This document shows positions 1-8,093 of a stretch of DNA of 40,081 nt, one piece after another. Position 1 is the stretch's first letter. Every line of letters begins with the position of its first letter. This stretch comes from Leptospirales bacterium (GTDB lineage Bacteria; Spirochaetota; Leptospiria; Leptospirales; Leptospiraceae). The notes under the pieces are model-generated. The model was not told the origin of the DNA. It searched no databases and saw only the letters and a program-made list of their open reading frames with translations. The position numbers and the translations under genes are program-made. The DNA lies in contig JAAFIR010000041.1 of NCBI GenBank assembly GCA_013297885.1, positions 1 to 40,081 on the forward strand, written 5' to 3'.

Positions 1-49
1 TGCATAACTATTCAGATTTAGGTGGGCTTCAGAATACGGAAAAGTTTCT

Positions 50-193
50 CAATACAAGCGAACGGGATTGTAGCGTTTCTGAATCCTCTGACTTTAGTCA
101 CAGGATTCAGAAGTAGCGAAAAGCCCGGTTTTTTTTCACCTAACCCTTTTTCTCTTCAAATAAAAAAGGGGTTAGGTGAAAAAAAATTCGCCC
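50..193 (-). repeat. Bipartite hairpin repeat element, copy 1
   Basis: Read on the minus strand it starts GGGCGAATTTTT, has a first hairpin (arms about 129-146 and 169-187, built on TTCACCTAACCC and its complement), the core GGGCTTTTCGCTACTTCT, a second hairpin (77-112, TTCTGAATCC pairing with GGATTCAGAA with one C/C mismatch) and the tail CAATCCCGTTCGCTTGTATTG. Skeleton shared with the elements near 3511, 6726, 24603, 31335 and 31536; the arm sequences are its own. It lies entirely between genes. Confidence 0.8.
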
Positions 194-239
194 TGAAAAA
201 ATTTTATTAGAAAATCCTTTTACCAATTTTAGAAATAGA

Positions 240-267
240 TTGACAAATTCTCAAAACAAAAAATAAT
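240..267 (+). promoter_or_regulatory. Candidate sigma-70 promoter with very short leader
   Basis: TTGACA at 240-245 and AATAAT at 262-267 are 16 bases apart. The next gene's ATG is at 278, so the transcript would have almost no leader, and no Shine-Dalgarno sequence is visible. Inferred from consensus only. Confidence 0.4.
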
Positions 268-277
268 TTCGTTTCTT

Positions 278-595
278 ATGAAATTCCTCTTTTTCTTAAT
301 TTTAACAATTCCCATTTTTTCTATAGACTCGTTTGTTCATTTAAAATCTGATGAAATTATTAAAGCTGAATTGATTGATGAAAATGATGATTCAATTATA
401 TTAATAGATTTGTCAACTGGAAGATACCAAATTATCCCCAAAGAAGATGTAAAAAAAATTACTTATTCCAATTCGGTTAACTCGGAAGAAGAACTTGAAT
501 TAATTCAGAAAAAATTCAAAAAAAACAAAAAGAAAAAAAAAGAATCCTCTGAAGACGAACCAAAATTCGAGTTTACCGATTTTGGATTAGCTTAA
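278..595 (+). CDS. Small secreted protein of unknown function
   Basis: 105 aa. An N-terminal signal peptide (about residues 1-16, MKFLFFLILTIPIFS) is followed by a short beta-rich stretch (HLKSDEIIKAELIDENDDSI, then TGRYQIIPKEDVKKITY). This recalls small proteins in which a signal peptide precedes an SmB-like module reading 'x increases/decreases K-x-G-x-V'. A lysine-rich segment (about 78-90) and an acidic tail follow. I recognise no family with confidence. The 3' end overlaps that of the convergent peroxiredoxin gene by 9 bases. A TTGACA/AATAAT promoter lies just upstream. Probably periplasmic or envelope-located (inferred from the signal peptide). Confidence 0.7.
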   Translation: MKFLFFLILTIPIFSIDSFVHLKSDEIIKAELIDENDDSIILIDLSTGRYQIIPKEDVKKITYSNSVNSEEELELIQKKFKKNKKKKKESSEDEPKFEFTDFGLA

Positions 596-1033
596 TAATT
601 TTTTTATTTCACCCATCACATCTTTAGTATCTTTATAAAACACAGGCAAAGATTCATTTTGATAAATTATTTTTCCTGTTTCATCAATCAAAAATAAATT
701 TCTTTTTACCCCAAAAAAACCTTTTGATTCATAAATTTCAGAAATTTTTCCACTCACATCAGCAAGTAATGGAAAACTCAAATTAAACTTGTATTTAAAT
801 TCTTTATGTGATTCAACAGAATCCATACTGATTGCTAAAATATTTACACCAAGTCCGTTAAATTCTTCCATACCTGAAGAATATGAACAAAGTTGTTTTG
901 TACAAACCGAAGTGTTGTCACCAGGATAAAAAACTAATAAAACTTTTTTACCATTAAAATTAGTCAGACTTATTTCTTTTCCTGTTTCATCAGGTAGAGT
1001 AAAATCTGGTGCATTTTTATTTAATAAACTCAT
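587..1033 (-). CDS. bcp: Thioredoxin-dependent peroxiredoxin, BCP/PrxQ type
   Basis: 148 aa, close to the usual BCP length. It reduces hydrogen peroxide and organic hydroperoxides using thioredoxin; no signal peptide, so cytoplasmic. The AhpC/TSA fold starts with NKNAPDFTLPDETGKEISL. The active-site run YPGDNTSVCTKQLC carries the peroxidatic Cys44 and a resolving Cys49 five residues later, the arrangement typical of BCP/PrxQ enzymes. Usual family sequence is P-x-D-x-T-x-x-C; here the residue before Val-Cys is Ser instead of Thr-Pro, a mild variant. Single gene, converging on the small secreted-protein gene. Family call is firm; the exact symbol is less so. Confidence 0.9.
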   Translation of the reverse strand: MSLLNKNAPDFTLPDETGKEISLTNFNGKKVLLVFYPGDNTSVCTKQLCSYSSGMEEFNGLGVNILAISMDSVESHKEFKYKFNLSFPLLADVSGKISEIYESKGFFGVKRNLFLIDETGKIIYQNESLPVFYKDTKDVMGEIKKLLS

Positions 1034-1219
1034 CTTACAATTTTTTCCTTTGCTATTTTTTTGTCTTCCAATTCTTAAATAGTTGTTTCCAAAAAATCAA
1101 AACAATCAAAATTAAATTTTTATACTCTATAGATTAATTCTGTCAACTTAAGATGATCTTTATTTATGATATTTTCTCATCTCTTCCTATTAAGAGGTTT
1201 TCTTGGATAAGCTCTTCCT

Positions 1220-1393
1220 TTAATTTCTGCAATTGGCTATTCTGCTATCAGAAATCAAATAATCAATCCAAGTTTCATCTTTTTTTCTCAGAAGAAATCT
1301 GACCAAATTATTTTTTACAGTTCCAAAAACAATATTTCTTAAGTTAAAAGTAATTAAATTACGGGAAAGAGGGTTAGTTATAAAAATTCGCAA
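1220..1393 (-). CDS. Possible small ORF in the 1034-1501 gap
   Basis: The 468-base gap between the peroxiredoxin and DsbA-like genes holds one protein-like frame on the minus strand: TTG start at 1393, stop at 1220-1222, 57 codons, containing NNLVRFLLRKKDETWIDYLI. It has no recognisable family and no clear ribosome site, and may be the remnant of a lost gene. The rest of the gap is AT-rich, with nothing else I can support. Confidence 0.2.
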   Translation of the reverse strand: MRIFITNPLSRNLITFNLRNIVFGTVKNNLVRFLLRKKDETWIDYLISDSRIANCRN

Positions 1394-1501
1394 TAAAATT
1401 TACAAAAGTATTATTATGAAAAGATTTTTTTTAACCTTGCATTTTTTTTAACTATTCTATGACTCCACTTTTGGGTATTTGGTATTTAGGAGTTCTAATT
1501 A

Positions 1502-2512
1502 ATGGATAAAAACCAGAAAATCTTAGCAGGACTTGCAGCTACATTTATCATCTATATTGCAGTTTCAATCTTGCCACTGATTAATTATTTCAAGCCAAAA
1601 AGTTATTTTACAGTAAACGGAAGCAAATTTTCTGAAACTGATTTAGAAAAAGACAAACCAGCATTAATTGCTAAACTTAAAAAAGAATATGTAGAGAAAT
1701 TAAAAAACTCTTTTGAAGAATTTGCATTTTCTAAAATAATGGAAATGGAAGCAAAAGAAAAAAAAGTTTCTGAAGATGATTTAATCAAAAATGTAACAAA
1801 AGATTATAATCCAACTGATGCAGAAATCACTGCTATCTTTGAACAATTCAAAAGCCAAATAGGAAAAAAAACACTAGAAGAAGTTAAACCAGACATCATT
1901 GGCTATTTAAAAAAATTAAAAGAACAAGAATTTTATGGTGAAATTTCCAAAAAATATAAAATAGAATATTTTATGGAATCCATACCAACAGTTCGCCAAA
2001 AAGTTGAAGTTAAAAATAATCCTTCACTTGGACCTGAAAATGCTAAAGTTACAATTGTAGAATTTTCTGATTTTCAATGTCCATGGTGTCAAAAAAGCCA
2101 AGGCACAACTAAACAACTCAGAGAACTATACAAAGACAAAATCAGATGGGTTTTTAGAGATTATTATATTGTTCATCCCCAAGCAAAGTTTATTCATGTA
2201 GCAGCAAATTGTGCTATTCCTCAAAATAAATATTGGGAACTATTTACATTATTATTTGAAAATGCAAATGGATTGGACAATGCTGGAATTAATATTCTAG
2301 CAAAAAAAGTTGGATTAGATATGCTAAAATTTGAAGCATGTACTTCAAACCCACCACAGTCAATTGAACAAGACATCAACGCTGATATCGCTGATGGAAA
2401 AGCACTTGGAGTAAATGGAACTCCAGCTTTTTTTATTAATGGGATTGTGGTTGAAGGAGCTGCCCCACTTGCAAATTTTCAAAAAATTATTGATGAAGAG
2501 TTAAGTAAATAA
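1502..2512 (+). CDS. Membrane-anchored DsbA-like thiol oxidoreductase with N-terminal helical domain
   Basis: 336 aa. One N-terminal membrane segment (about residues 8-29) anchors it in the inner membrane. Residues 35-160 are Lys/Glu-rich and helical, resembling the N-terminal part of SurA/PpiC-type chaperones. Residues about 170-335 form a DsbA/Thioredoxin_4 domain: VTIVEFSDFQCPWC with active site C193-P-W-C196, and the cis-proline loop GVNGTPAFFING. Expected role: forming or isomerising disulfides in exported proteins. It is followed after 9 bases, with a GGAG ribosome site, by mdh, so the two are probably co-transcribed although no functional link is obvious. The upstream helical part could instead be a plain spacer. 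Confidence 0.85.
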   Translation: MDKNQKILAGLAATFIIYIAVSILPLINYFKPKSYFTVNGSKFSETDLEKDKPALIAKLKKEYVEKLKNSFEEFAFSKIMEMEAKEKKVSEDDLIKNVTKDYNPTDAEITAIFEQFKSQIGKKTLEEVKPDIIGYLKKLKEQEFYGEISKKYKIEYFMESIPTVRQKVEVKNNPSLGPENAKVTIVEFSDFQCPWCQKSQGTTKQLRELYKDKIRWVFRDYYIVHPQAKFIHVAANCAIPQNKYWELFTLLFENANGLDNAGINILAKKVGLDMLKFEACTSNPPQSIEQDINADIADGKALGVNGTPAFFINGIVVEGAAPLANFQKIIDEELSK

Positions 2513-2521
2513 GGAGTTTAT

Positions 2522-3502
2522 ATGAGTAAAACAGTAAAAGTAGCAGTCACAGGAGCTGCAGGTCAAATCGGTTATTCCCTACTATTCAGAATTGCATCTG
2601 GTCAAATGTTTGGTCCAGATACAGCCGTTGAATTACAACTATTAGAATTAGAAGCTGCATTACCAGCATTAAAAGGTGTAGTAATGGAATTAGACGACTG
2701 TGCATTTCCATTAGTCCAAAAAATCACAACTACATCAGAATTAGATGTTGCATTTAATGATGTAAATTGGGCTTTACTTGTTGGTTCAGTTCCAAGAAAA
2801 GCTGGAATGGAAAGAGGAGATCTTCTCAAAATCAATGGTGGAATTTTTACAAAACAAGGAAAATCAATTGAAGCAAAAGCAGCTTCAGATGTTCGTGTGC
2901 TAGTTGTTGGTAATCCATGTAACACAAATTGCTTAATCGCAATGAACAATGCAAAAGGTATTCCACAAAATAGATTCTTCGCATTAATGAAGTTAGACGA
3001 AAACAGAGCGAAAAGCCAACTTGCTGAAAAATCAGGAATTGCAGTTTCAAAAGTTTCTAATGTAACTATTTGGGGAAATCATTCTGCAACTCAATACCCA
3101 GATTTTTACAATGCTAAAATTGATGGCAAGGCTGCAACAGATGTCATCAAAGATGAAAATTGGCTCAAGACAGATTTTATTTCTGGGGTTCAAAAACGTG
3201 GTGCAGCAATCATTGCAGCTCGTGGAGTTTCATCTGCAGCTTCAGCTGCAAACGCAGTAGTTGATACAGTTGTAAATTTAACTACTCCAACTAAACCAGG
3301 AGATTGGTTTAGTGCCGCTTGTATTTCTGATGGAAGTTATGGCACTGAAAAAGGTTTAATTTTTGGATTCCCACTTACATCTGATGGAAAAGATTTTAAA
3401 ATTGTTCAAGATGTTCCATTAAATGATTTTGGAAAAGAAAAATTTAAAATCACTCATGATGAATTAGTTTCTGAAAGAAATGACGTGAAGGACATGCTGT
3501 AG
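2522..3502 (+). CDS. mdh: Malate dehydrogenase (NAD-dependent)
   Basis: 326 aa, normal length for the cytosolic-type (MDH type 2) family. Catalyses malate + NAD+ to oxaloacetate + NADH in the TCA cycle. Visible: the nucleotide loop [19 protein letters not shown], substrate-binding arginines in [23 protein letters not shown], the Asp-Arg segment [12 protein letters not shown], and the catalytic His in [13 protein letters not shown]. All key residues are present, although the His of the usual LDHNRA run is Glu here. The ATG follows a GGAG site at good spacing. A hairpin repeat begins 9 bases after the stop and could end the transcript. Confidence 0.96.
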   Translation: MSKTVKVAVTGAAGQIGYSLLFRIASGQMFGPDTAVELQLLELEAALPALKGVVMELDDCAFPLVQKITTTSELDVAFNDVNWALLVGSVPRKAGMERGDLLKINGGIFTKQGKSIEAKAASDVRVLVVGNPCNTNCLIAMNNAKGIPQNRFFALMKLDENRAKSQLAEKSGIAVSKVSNVTIWGNHSATQYPDFYNAKIDGKAATDVIKDENWLKTDFISGVQKRGAAIIAARGVSSAASAANAVVDTVVNLTTPTKPGDWFSAACISDGSYGTEKGLIFGFPLTSDGKDFKIVQDVPLNDFGKEKFKITHDELVSERNDVKDML

Positions 3503-3510
3503 AAATTTTT

Positions 3511-3644
3511 GGGCGAATTTTTTTTGGTAAGGACTTAATGAATTAATTCCTTACCAAAAAAAACCGTGCTTTCCGCTACTTCTTCTAGTAACGTGAGACT
3601 TAAGTCTCTCGTTACTAAAAGAAACGCTTCAATCTCTTTCGCTA
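3511..3644 (+). repeat. Bipartite hairpin repeat element, copy 2
   Basis: Plus-strand copy: GGGCGAATTTTTTTT, first arm GGTAAGGA pairing with TCCTTACC, core GTGCTTTCCGCTACTTCT, second arm TAGTAACG-GAGACTT pairing with AAGTCTC-CGTTACTA (3586-3617, one T/T mismatch), tail CTTCAATCTCTTTCGCTA. The arms are unrelated in sequence to copy 1 but just as self-complementary. It starts 9 bases after the mdh stop and abuts a gene remnant. Confidence 0.8.
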
Positions 3645-3654
3645 ATTTTGATAA

Positions 3655-3858
3655 ACATATTATTCTGGTTTAACAATTAATCAATCAGCAGTAATTAACA
3701 ATGAAAATTATATTGTGATTAATTACAGAGATAATTCTTTTATAAAAAAAATCTGGATTTTATGGAATGCTGAAGATAGTTTTTTTCCTCAAAGAAGAAC
3801 AAATTCTAATGCTGGAGCAGTTGAACAAAAAAAAAGCAAAAAAGAATATTCAGATTAA
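3655..3858 (+). pseudogene. C-terminal remnant of an unidentified gene
   Basis: An open frame of 67 codons without a start codon begins immediately after the repeat element and ends at TAA 3856-3858. Its translation is protein-like (for example NYIVINYRDNSFIKKIWIL, then EDSFFPQRRTNSNAGAVEQK). Two stops (TGA, TAA) directly precede it. No family is recognised. Best explained as the tail of a gene whose 5' part was lost or displaced at the repeat; a chance ORF is possible. Confidence 0.4.
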
Positions 3859-3874
3859 TTAACACACCTCATTC

Positions 3875-4453
3875 TCAACCTCTATTTCTTTCTAGTAAAA
3901 CAAACATCATCGTTCCAAGAATTACTAATTCTTCATTTGTGGAATTTTGATCTAGTTTTATTAACTCAAAATTGCTTTCAAAAAAAGAACGAGATTTTTT
4001 TATTTTATACTTTAAATTATTTGAATAAATTAAATATTCTGGGTTTAAAAAATATCCAAGGAATAAGTTGAGAACTGGAATTTCGCCAAGAAGACTATCT
4101 AAAATTTTTATCCAAGGATTTCCTTCTTTAATAAAATAAATTTTATTTTTATAAGTATCAAAAATATTATATTGTGCTGACCAGATTGATTTTACACCTT
4201 CTCTTTTTATAGAACCTAATTTATTTCCATTAATATCTGTAAAATAATATTCAGCAGAAAAATCTATAATTCTATCAGCATTTATTTTATAAATGGGCCT
4301 TGTTTGTTTTTCATCAGAATAAATAATTATTTCTTCTTTGAATTTAAATATTTTTTGTTTAATGTATTGGATTAAAAAATTTTTTGAGTCATAAACATAT
4401 ATCTGTGAAGCAAAAGCGAAAATTTTAAATTTTAAGTTTAAAGGGAAGTTCAT
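3875..4453 (-). CDS. LURP-one-related (tubby-like fold) protein
   Basis: 192 aa, no signal peptide. The pattern is that of LURP-one-related proteins, a beta-barrel family also related to phospholipid scramblases: IKQKIFKFKEEIIIYSDE early on, ADRIIDFSAEYYFTDINGN in the middle, then LGSIKREGVKSIWSAQYNIF. A hydrophobic stretch near residues 118-138 (DSLLGEIPVLNLFLGYFLNP) matches the central hydrophobic helix of that fold. Bacterial members have no settled function; membrane or lipid association is the usual suggestion. Stands alone between a gene remnant and the operon starting at 4674. Family call moderate, function unknown. Confidence 0.7.
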   Translation of the reverse strand: MNFPLNLKFKIFAFASQIYVYDSKNFLIQYIKQKIFKFKEEIIIYSDEKQTRPIYKINADRIIDFSAEYYFTDINGNKLGSIKREGVKSIWSAQYNIFDTYKNKIYFIKEGNPWIKILDSLLGEIPVLNLFLGYFLNPEYLIYSNNLKYKIKKSRSFFESNFELIKLDQNSTNEELVILGTMMFVLLERNRG

Positions 4454-4673
4454 TCTTTATTTAAAATCTTCTTATTCGTTTTAATTACAAGAAATTTTTA
4501 AAATATATTTTTTTGACCTAAAAAAATTTAACAAAAAAAAATTTACCCAATAGTTCATTTTTCTAAAAAAACATTTTCTTTATCAAATTACAGCGAATTT
4601 TAAAACTTAGCCAATAATAATTGAAATTTTTCAACACTTGACAAAATGATTCTTAATCTGATTTTAGTAGTAT

Positions 4674-4982
4674 ATGATTTTTATTTCAATTTCTTTAACT
4701 ACATTATTTATTGTATTATTTTATATGGCTAATCAAAGTTTTGAATTTGCAACTTCCCCAAAAAAAATTTTTTCTGAATTAAAATTATTTCCATTTAAGT
4801 TGAATAATGTTCCTTATATTTATTTAGCTCTAGCATTTATTTGTTTTATGTTATTACCAATTTTTTGGGGTTTAAGTTTTTATTTAAATTCTGATGCAAA
4901 TGTGGTTGTCACTGTTTTTGGATTAGCTTGGATTTATAATTGGGTTAGAATTTTATATTTTCCAAAGAAAAAAGAAAATTGA
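4674..4982 (+). CDS. Small membrane protein, unknown function
   Basis: 102 aa with three likely transmembrane segments (about residues 2-18, 48-70 and 76-95) and a basic C-terminus ending KKKEN. No family recognised. The next gene starts at a TTG overlapping this gene's stop, so they are translationally coupled. TTGACA at 4638-4643 may be a -35 box; no convincing -10 at normal spacing was found. A second Met at 4725 is an alternative start, but it would remove the first membrane segment and has no better ribosome site. Confidence 0.65.
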   Translation: MIFISISLTTLFIVLFYMANQSFEFATSPKKIFSELKLFPFKLNNVPYIYLALAFICFMLLPIFWGLSFYLNSDANVVVTVFGLAWIYNWVRILYFPKKKEN

Positions 4983-5911
4983 AAACAGGTCTTGCTACCT
5001 CTGAATTTTTTTTAAAACATGAAACTGGTTCCTCACATCCAGAATGTAAAGAAAGGCTCAGTTCAATTTTAGAAAAAATAAACGTCCAGAGTTATTTTAA
5101 AGAATTAAATTTAATTGAACCTAGAGTTGCTACTCGAGAAGAAATTTCTTTAAATCACAACAAATCTTATATTACTGAATTTGAAAAAAAAGTAAATTCT
5201 GGTTCTGGCTATTTTGACATGGATACTCCTTATTCGAAAGATAGTTTTTTAGCTGCTTCAAAAGCAGTTGGTGCAGGTCTAGATATTGCAGATAAAATTT
5301 TAACAAGTGAATTAAAGAATGGTTTGGCATTAGTGAGACCACCTGGACATCACGCTGTTAAAGAGCATGCAATGGGATTTTGTATGTTTAATAATATTGC
5401 AATTACTGCAAAATATTTACAACAAAATGGTGTGAAGAAAATTTTGATTTATGACTTTGATGTACATCACGGGAATGGTACAGAAGAAAGTTTTTATGAT
5501 GAGGAAAATATTTTTTTTATTTCTACTCATCAGTTTCCATTTTATCCAGGAACAGGAAAATCAACAGATATTGGTGGTGGTCCAGGGAAAGGTTTTACTA
5601 AAAATATTCCACTAGCAAGCAGTACTAATGATACAAAATTTATAGAAACTATAAAAGAGGAAATTATACCAATTATAGATAATTTTCAACCAGAATTTAT
5701 ATTGTTATCAAGTGGATTTGATGCACATAAATTGGATCCACTTGGTGGATTAGAAATTTCTACAAAGGGTTTTGAAAAAATTACAGAAATTTTAAAAAAT
5801 AAAGCAGAAGAAATTTGTAAAGGAAGAATGATTTCATTTTTAGAAGGTGGTTACCATTTAGAAGCACTTGCTGAATCAGTAGAAACACATTTATCGGTAT
5901 TAAAAGGATGA
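4979..5911 (+). CDS. Histone deacetylase-family (acetylpolyamine/AcuC-like) amidohydrolase
   Basis: 310 aa, full length for the bacterial class II-like HDAC family of zinc deacetylases, which act on acetyl-lysine, acetylpolyamines or other acetylamides. The signature blocks are intact: RPPGHHA, GFCMFNN, the metal-binding DFDVHHGNGT, FYPGTG, SSGFDAH and the C-terminal LEGGY, so it should be catalytically competent. The TTG start overlaps the stop of the preceding small membrane-protein gene, and the last four bases overlap the start of the SDR gene (ATGA), giving a three-gene operon. The substrate cannot be read from the sequence. Cytoplasmic. Confidence 0.92.
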   Translation: MKTGLATSEFFLKHETGSSHPECKERLSSILEKINVQSYFKELNLIEPRVATREEISLNHNKSYITEFEKKVNSGSGYFDMDTPYSKDSFLAASKAVGAGLDIADKILTSELKNGLALVRPPGHHAVKEHAMGFCMFNNIAITAKYLQQNGVKKILIYDFDVHHGNGTEESFYDEENIFFISTHQFPFYPGTGKSTDIGGGPGKGFTKNIPLASSTNDTKFIETIKEEIIPIIDNFQPEFILLSSGFDAHKLDPLGGLEISTKGFEKITEILKNKAEEICKGRMISFLEGGYHLEALAESVETHLSVLKG

Positions 5912-6684
5912 AAAATAGAACTATATTAATCACAGGATCTTCAAGGGGAATTGGAAAAGCTACAGCATTACATTTAGCTAAGAAAAAAACAAATTTAATT
6001 TTAGTTTCAAGAACAGAAGAAGATTTAAAACAAGTTGCAATAGAATGTAATGAAATTGGAGCAAAAACAGAGTTCATTCTGGCTGATTTATCTTCTGTTT
6101 CAAATGCAAAAGAATTTTCTCAGTTCGTTCAAAAAAGATTTTTAAATATTACTGATTTAGTTTTGAATGCTGGAGTTTCAACTTCCCTTCGATTTGAAAA
6201 AAATAATTTAGACAATATTGAAAACGAACTCGGAGTAAATTATTTAGCTCCTATGACTTTGATTAAAGAATTTATTCCTTACTTTAAAGAAAATAAGTTT
6301 GGAAATATAGTTTCGGTTAGTTCTTTTTCGGCATTAACTCCCTTTCCGGGTAATTCGAGTTATGCGGCAACTAAGTCAGCAATTTTTTCTTTATGTAATA
6401 GTTTAAAAATAGAATTAGCAGAACATAATATCTATGTTGCATCAATTTTACCTGGTGGAACAAAAACTGATATGACTAAAGAATTTGAGAATTTTTCTTT
6501 TTTGCTAGATGATCCTGAAATAATTGCTCAATGTATTGAAAAAGCTTTACGAAGAGAAGAATCTGTTATTATTCCTGGACTACTTTATAATTCACTTGCT
6601 CAAATTTATAAATTTTTTCCAACTCCTGTAAATTCAATTTTGGAATATACAGTAAAGAATTTTTTTCCAAAATTTGGGAAGTAA
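5908..6684 (+). CDS. Short-chain dehydrogenase/reductase (SDR)
   Basis: 258 aa classical SDR. The N-terminal Rossmann motif is TGSSRGIGKATALHLA; NAG follows in LVLNAGVSTS. The catalytic Ser is in VSVSSFSAL and the Tyr/Lys pair in SYAATKSA, so the active site is complete. LPGGTKTDM marks the loop after the cofactor site. An NAD(P)-dependent oxidoreductase of unknown substrate, cytoplasmic. Its start overlaps the HDAC-family gene by four bases, so the two are co-translated. A minus-oriented hairpin repeat lies downstream. The family is sure; the substrate (lipid, sugar or sterol-like) is not. Confidence 0.92.
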   Translation: MKNRTILITGSSRGIGKATALHLAKKKTNLILVSRTEEDLKQVAIECNEIGAKTEFILADLSSVSNAKEFSQFVQKRFLNITDLVLNAGVSTSLRFEKNNLDNIENELGVNYLAPMTLIKEFIPYFKENKFGNIVSVSSFSALTPFPGNSSYAATKSAIFSLCNSLKIELAEHNIYVASILPGGTKTDMTKEFENFSFLLDDPEIIAQCIEKALRREESVIIPGLLYNSLAQIYKFFPTPVNSILEYTVKNFFPKFGK

Positions 6685-6725
6685 TTCTTTTAATTTTAAA
6701 AACTAATTTTTTAAATTGTCTTTAT

Positions 6726-6850
6726 CAATACTAAAGCGAGAGGGATTGTAACGGAAATCCTTTTGTTAATTTCAGTAAGTTAGTTCTTGAAATTAGAGTT
6801 TCAAAAGATTGAAGTGGAAAGCCCGTTTTTTGCGAAGCAAAAACTCGCCC
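6726..6850 (-). repeat. Bipartite hairpin repeat element, copy 3 (degenerate)
   Basis: Minus-strand copy: GGGCGAGTTTTTGCTTCGCAAAAA forms the first hairpin, then ACGGGCTTTCCACTTCAATC, a long imperfect second arm (ATCTTTTGAAA against AACAAAAGGAT, inner AATTTCA/TGAAATT), and the tail TTACAATCCCTCTCGCTTTA. The core is slightly altered compared with copies 1, 2, 5 and 7. Lies between the SDR and STAS genes. Confidence 0.7.
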
Positions 6851-6928
6851 TAGAAAAAAGTTATTTGCAAATAAAAAAGAGTTTCTAAAATTAAAATATT
6901 TTTTGTCATTGTTTTAGAAGTATAACAA

Positions 6929-7264
6929 ATGGAAATATCACATAAAAAAAAAGATGAAGTGATTATAATGAATATGGTTGGAAGTTTGGATATTTATACT
7001 TCAACAGATTTTAAAACTTATTTAACAGATGTATTGTCCCATAATCCAAAAAAAATAATAGTGAACATGGAAAAATTAACCTATATTGATTCTTCAGGAA
7101 TTGGTATGTTAATCAAATCCATGAACCAAGTTAAAGAATCTAACTGCGAATTTATAATTGCTAATATGAAAGAGCAATTAAATAAATTATTTATGGTTGC
7201 TGGTCTTTCAGCATATTTTACATTTATTTCAGAATCTGAATTTAAAGAGAAATATCTTGATTGA
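6929..7264 (+). CDS. STAS-domain anti-sigma factor antagonist
   Basis: 111 aa, a single STAS domain of the SpoIIAA/RsbV type. These proteins bind anti-sigma kinases in a partner-switching cascade and are inactivated by serine phosphorylation. The phosphorylation loop IDSSGIGML is present with Asp54 and the expected phospho-Ser55. A VGSLDIYTSTDFK strand-helix opens the fold. No kinase (RsbW-like) or phosphatase is next to it, so the partner must be encoded elsewhere. The downstream J-domain gene begins within the last codons of this gene, suggesting coupled translation. Confidence 0.92.
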   Translation: MEISHKKKDEVIIMNMVGSLDIYTSTDFKTYLTDVLSHNPKKIIVNMEKLTYIDSSGIGMLIKSMNQVKESNCEFIIANMKEQLNKLFMVAGLSAYFTFISESEFKEKYLD

Positions 7265-8093
7265 GACTTCTTCAAAAATTGAAATTTTAGAAGAAATTAT
7301 TTCTGAACTACAATCACAATGCTTAGAACTAGATTGGAAAATTTCTAACGAACGATTAATTGAAATTTTGGGACTAAAAAAAGAAAGTTTTTATAGAGAA
7401 CTTTATTCTTTTAGAAAAAATCATTCTGAATCTATTAATCTGAAAGAATTTTGCTTTAAAGATGGTGATTTATTTTTTGATTTTTTAAAACAAGTTTTAA
7501 AATTTGATTTGCTTGAGGAATATTTTTTAAAAGCAGGACTGTATTTTTCCCAATCTCATCTTGCTCAATTAGAGATTTATTTTCAATTGTATTTTGAAAA
7601 CTCATTAAATAAACATAAACTAGACTTAGAACTTATGCAACTTTTAGTTGGTTCTACAAAAACTTTTGAAGATGCATTTGATTCTTATTTTGATGATAAA
7701 TTTTCAATTAATTTTTTTATTCAAAGAGCTGTTCAAAATTTTATTACTGATAAAGAAATAGATATCTTAACTGGATCTGAAAATTATTTGATTAACTATT
7801 TACAAAATAAAATTAAATATAAAAAAATTTCAATTAATGAATTGACCGATGAGTATAGGAAAAGATATTATTATGAAATATACGGAAGGCATCAATTAGG
7901 CAGTAAAATGGAACAAGACAAACAAGAGCTTTTAGAATTTTTTGGATTAAATGAAACTTCTACCGTAAAAGATTTAAAAACAAAATTTAAAGAATTATTA
8001 ATGATTTATCATCCTGATAAAAATAAAGATGGTCATAAAAAAACTCAAGAGATAATAGAAAAATACAACCAACTATTTGAAGTAATTCGTTAA
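7257..8093 (+). CDS. Protein with C-terminal J-domain
   Basis: 278 aa if started at TTG 7257, which overlaps the STAS stop by 8 bases. The frame is open to an ATG at 7197, but that would need a 68-base overlap inside the STAS gene, so the TTG is preferred. The first ~220 residues are acidic, helical and unrecognised. The last ~50 form a J-domain (ELLEFFGLNETSTVKDLKTK, then MIYHPDKNKDG) with the HPD tripeptide at about 252-254, the motif that stimulates DnaK ATPase. No Gly/Phe or zinc domain, so it is a type III J-protein that recruits Hsp70 to a particular client. Its 3' end overlaps that of the convergent GT2 gene by four bases. Confidence 0.85.
   Translation: MIETSSKIEILEEIISELQSQCLELDWKISNERLIEILGLKKESFYRELYSFRKNHSESINLKEFCFKDGDLFFDFLKQVLKFDLLEEYFLKAGLYFSQSHLAQLEIYFQLYFENSLNKHKLDLELMQLLVGSTKTFEDAFDSYFDDKFSINFFIQRAVQNFITDKEIDILTGSENYLINYLQNKIKYKKISINELTDEYRKRYYYEIYGRHQLGSKMEQDKQELLEFFGLNETSTVKDLKTKFKELLMIYHPDKNKDGHKKTQEIIEKYNQLFEVIR

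Noticed and set aside
22-210. 62-codon open frame at the window start
   Set aside because: It lies inside hairpin repeat copy 1 and translates palindromic sequence; not a gene.
2602-3050. Long minus-strand open frames inside mdh
   Set aside because: They are antisense to a fully conserved enzyme gene and encode low-complexity Ser/Asn-rich or hydrophobic strings; shadows.
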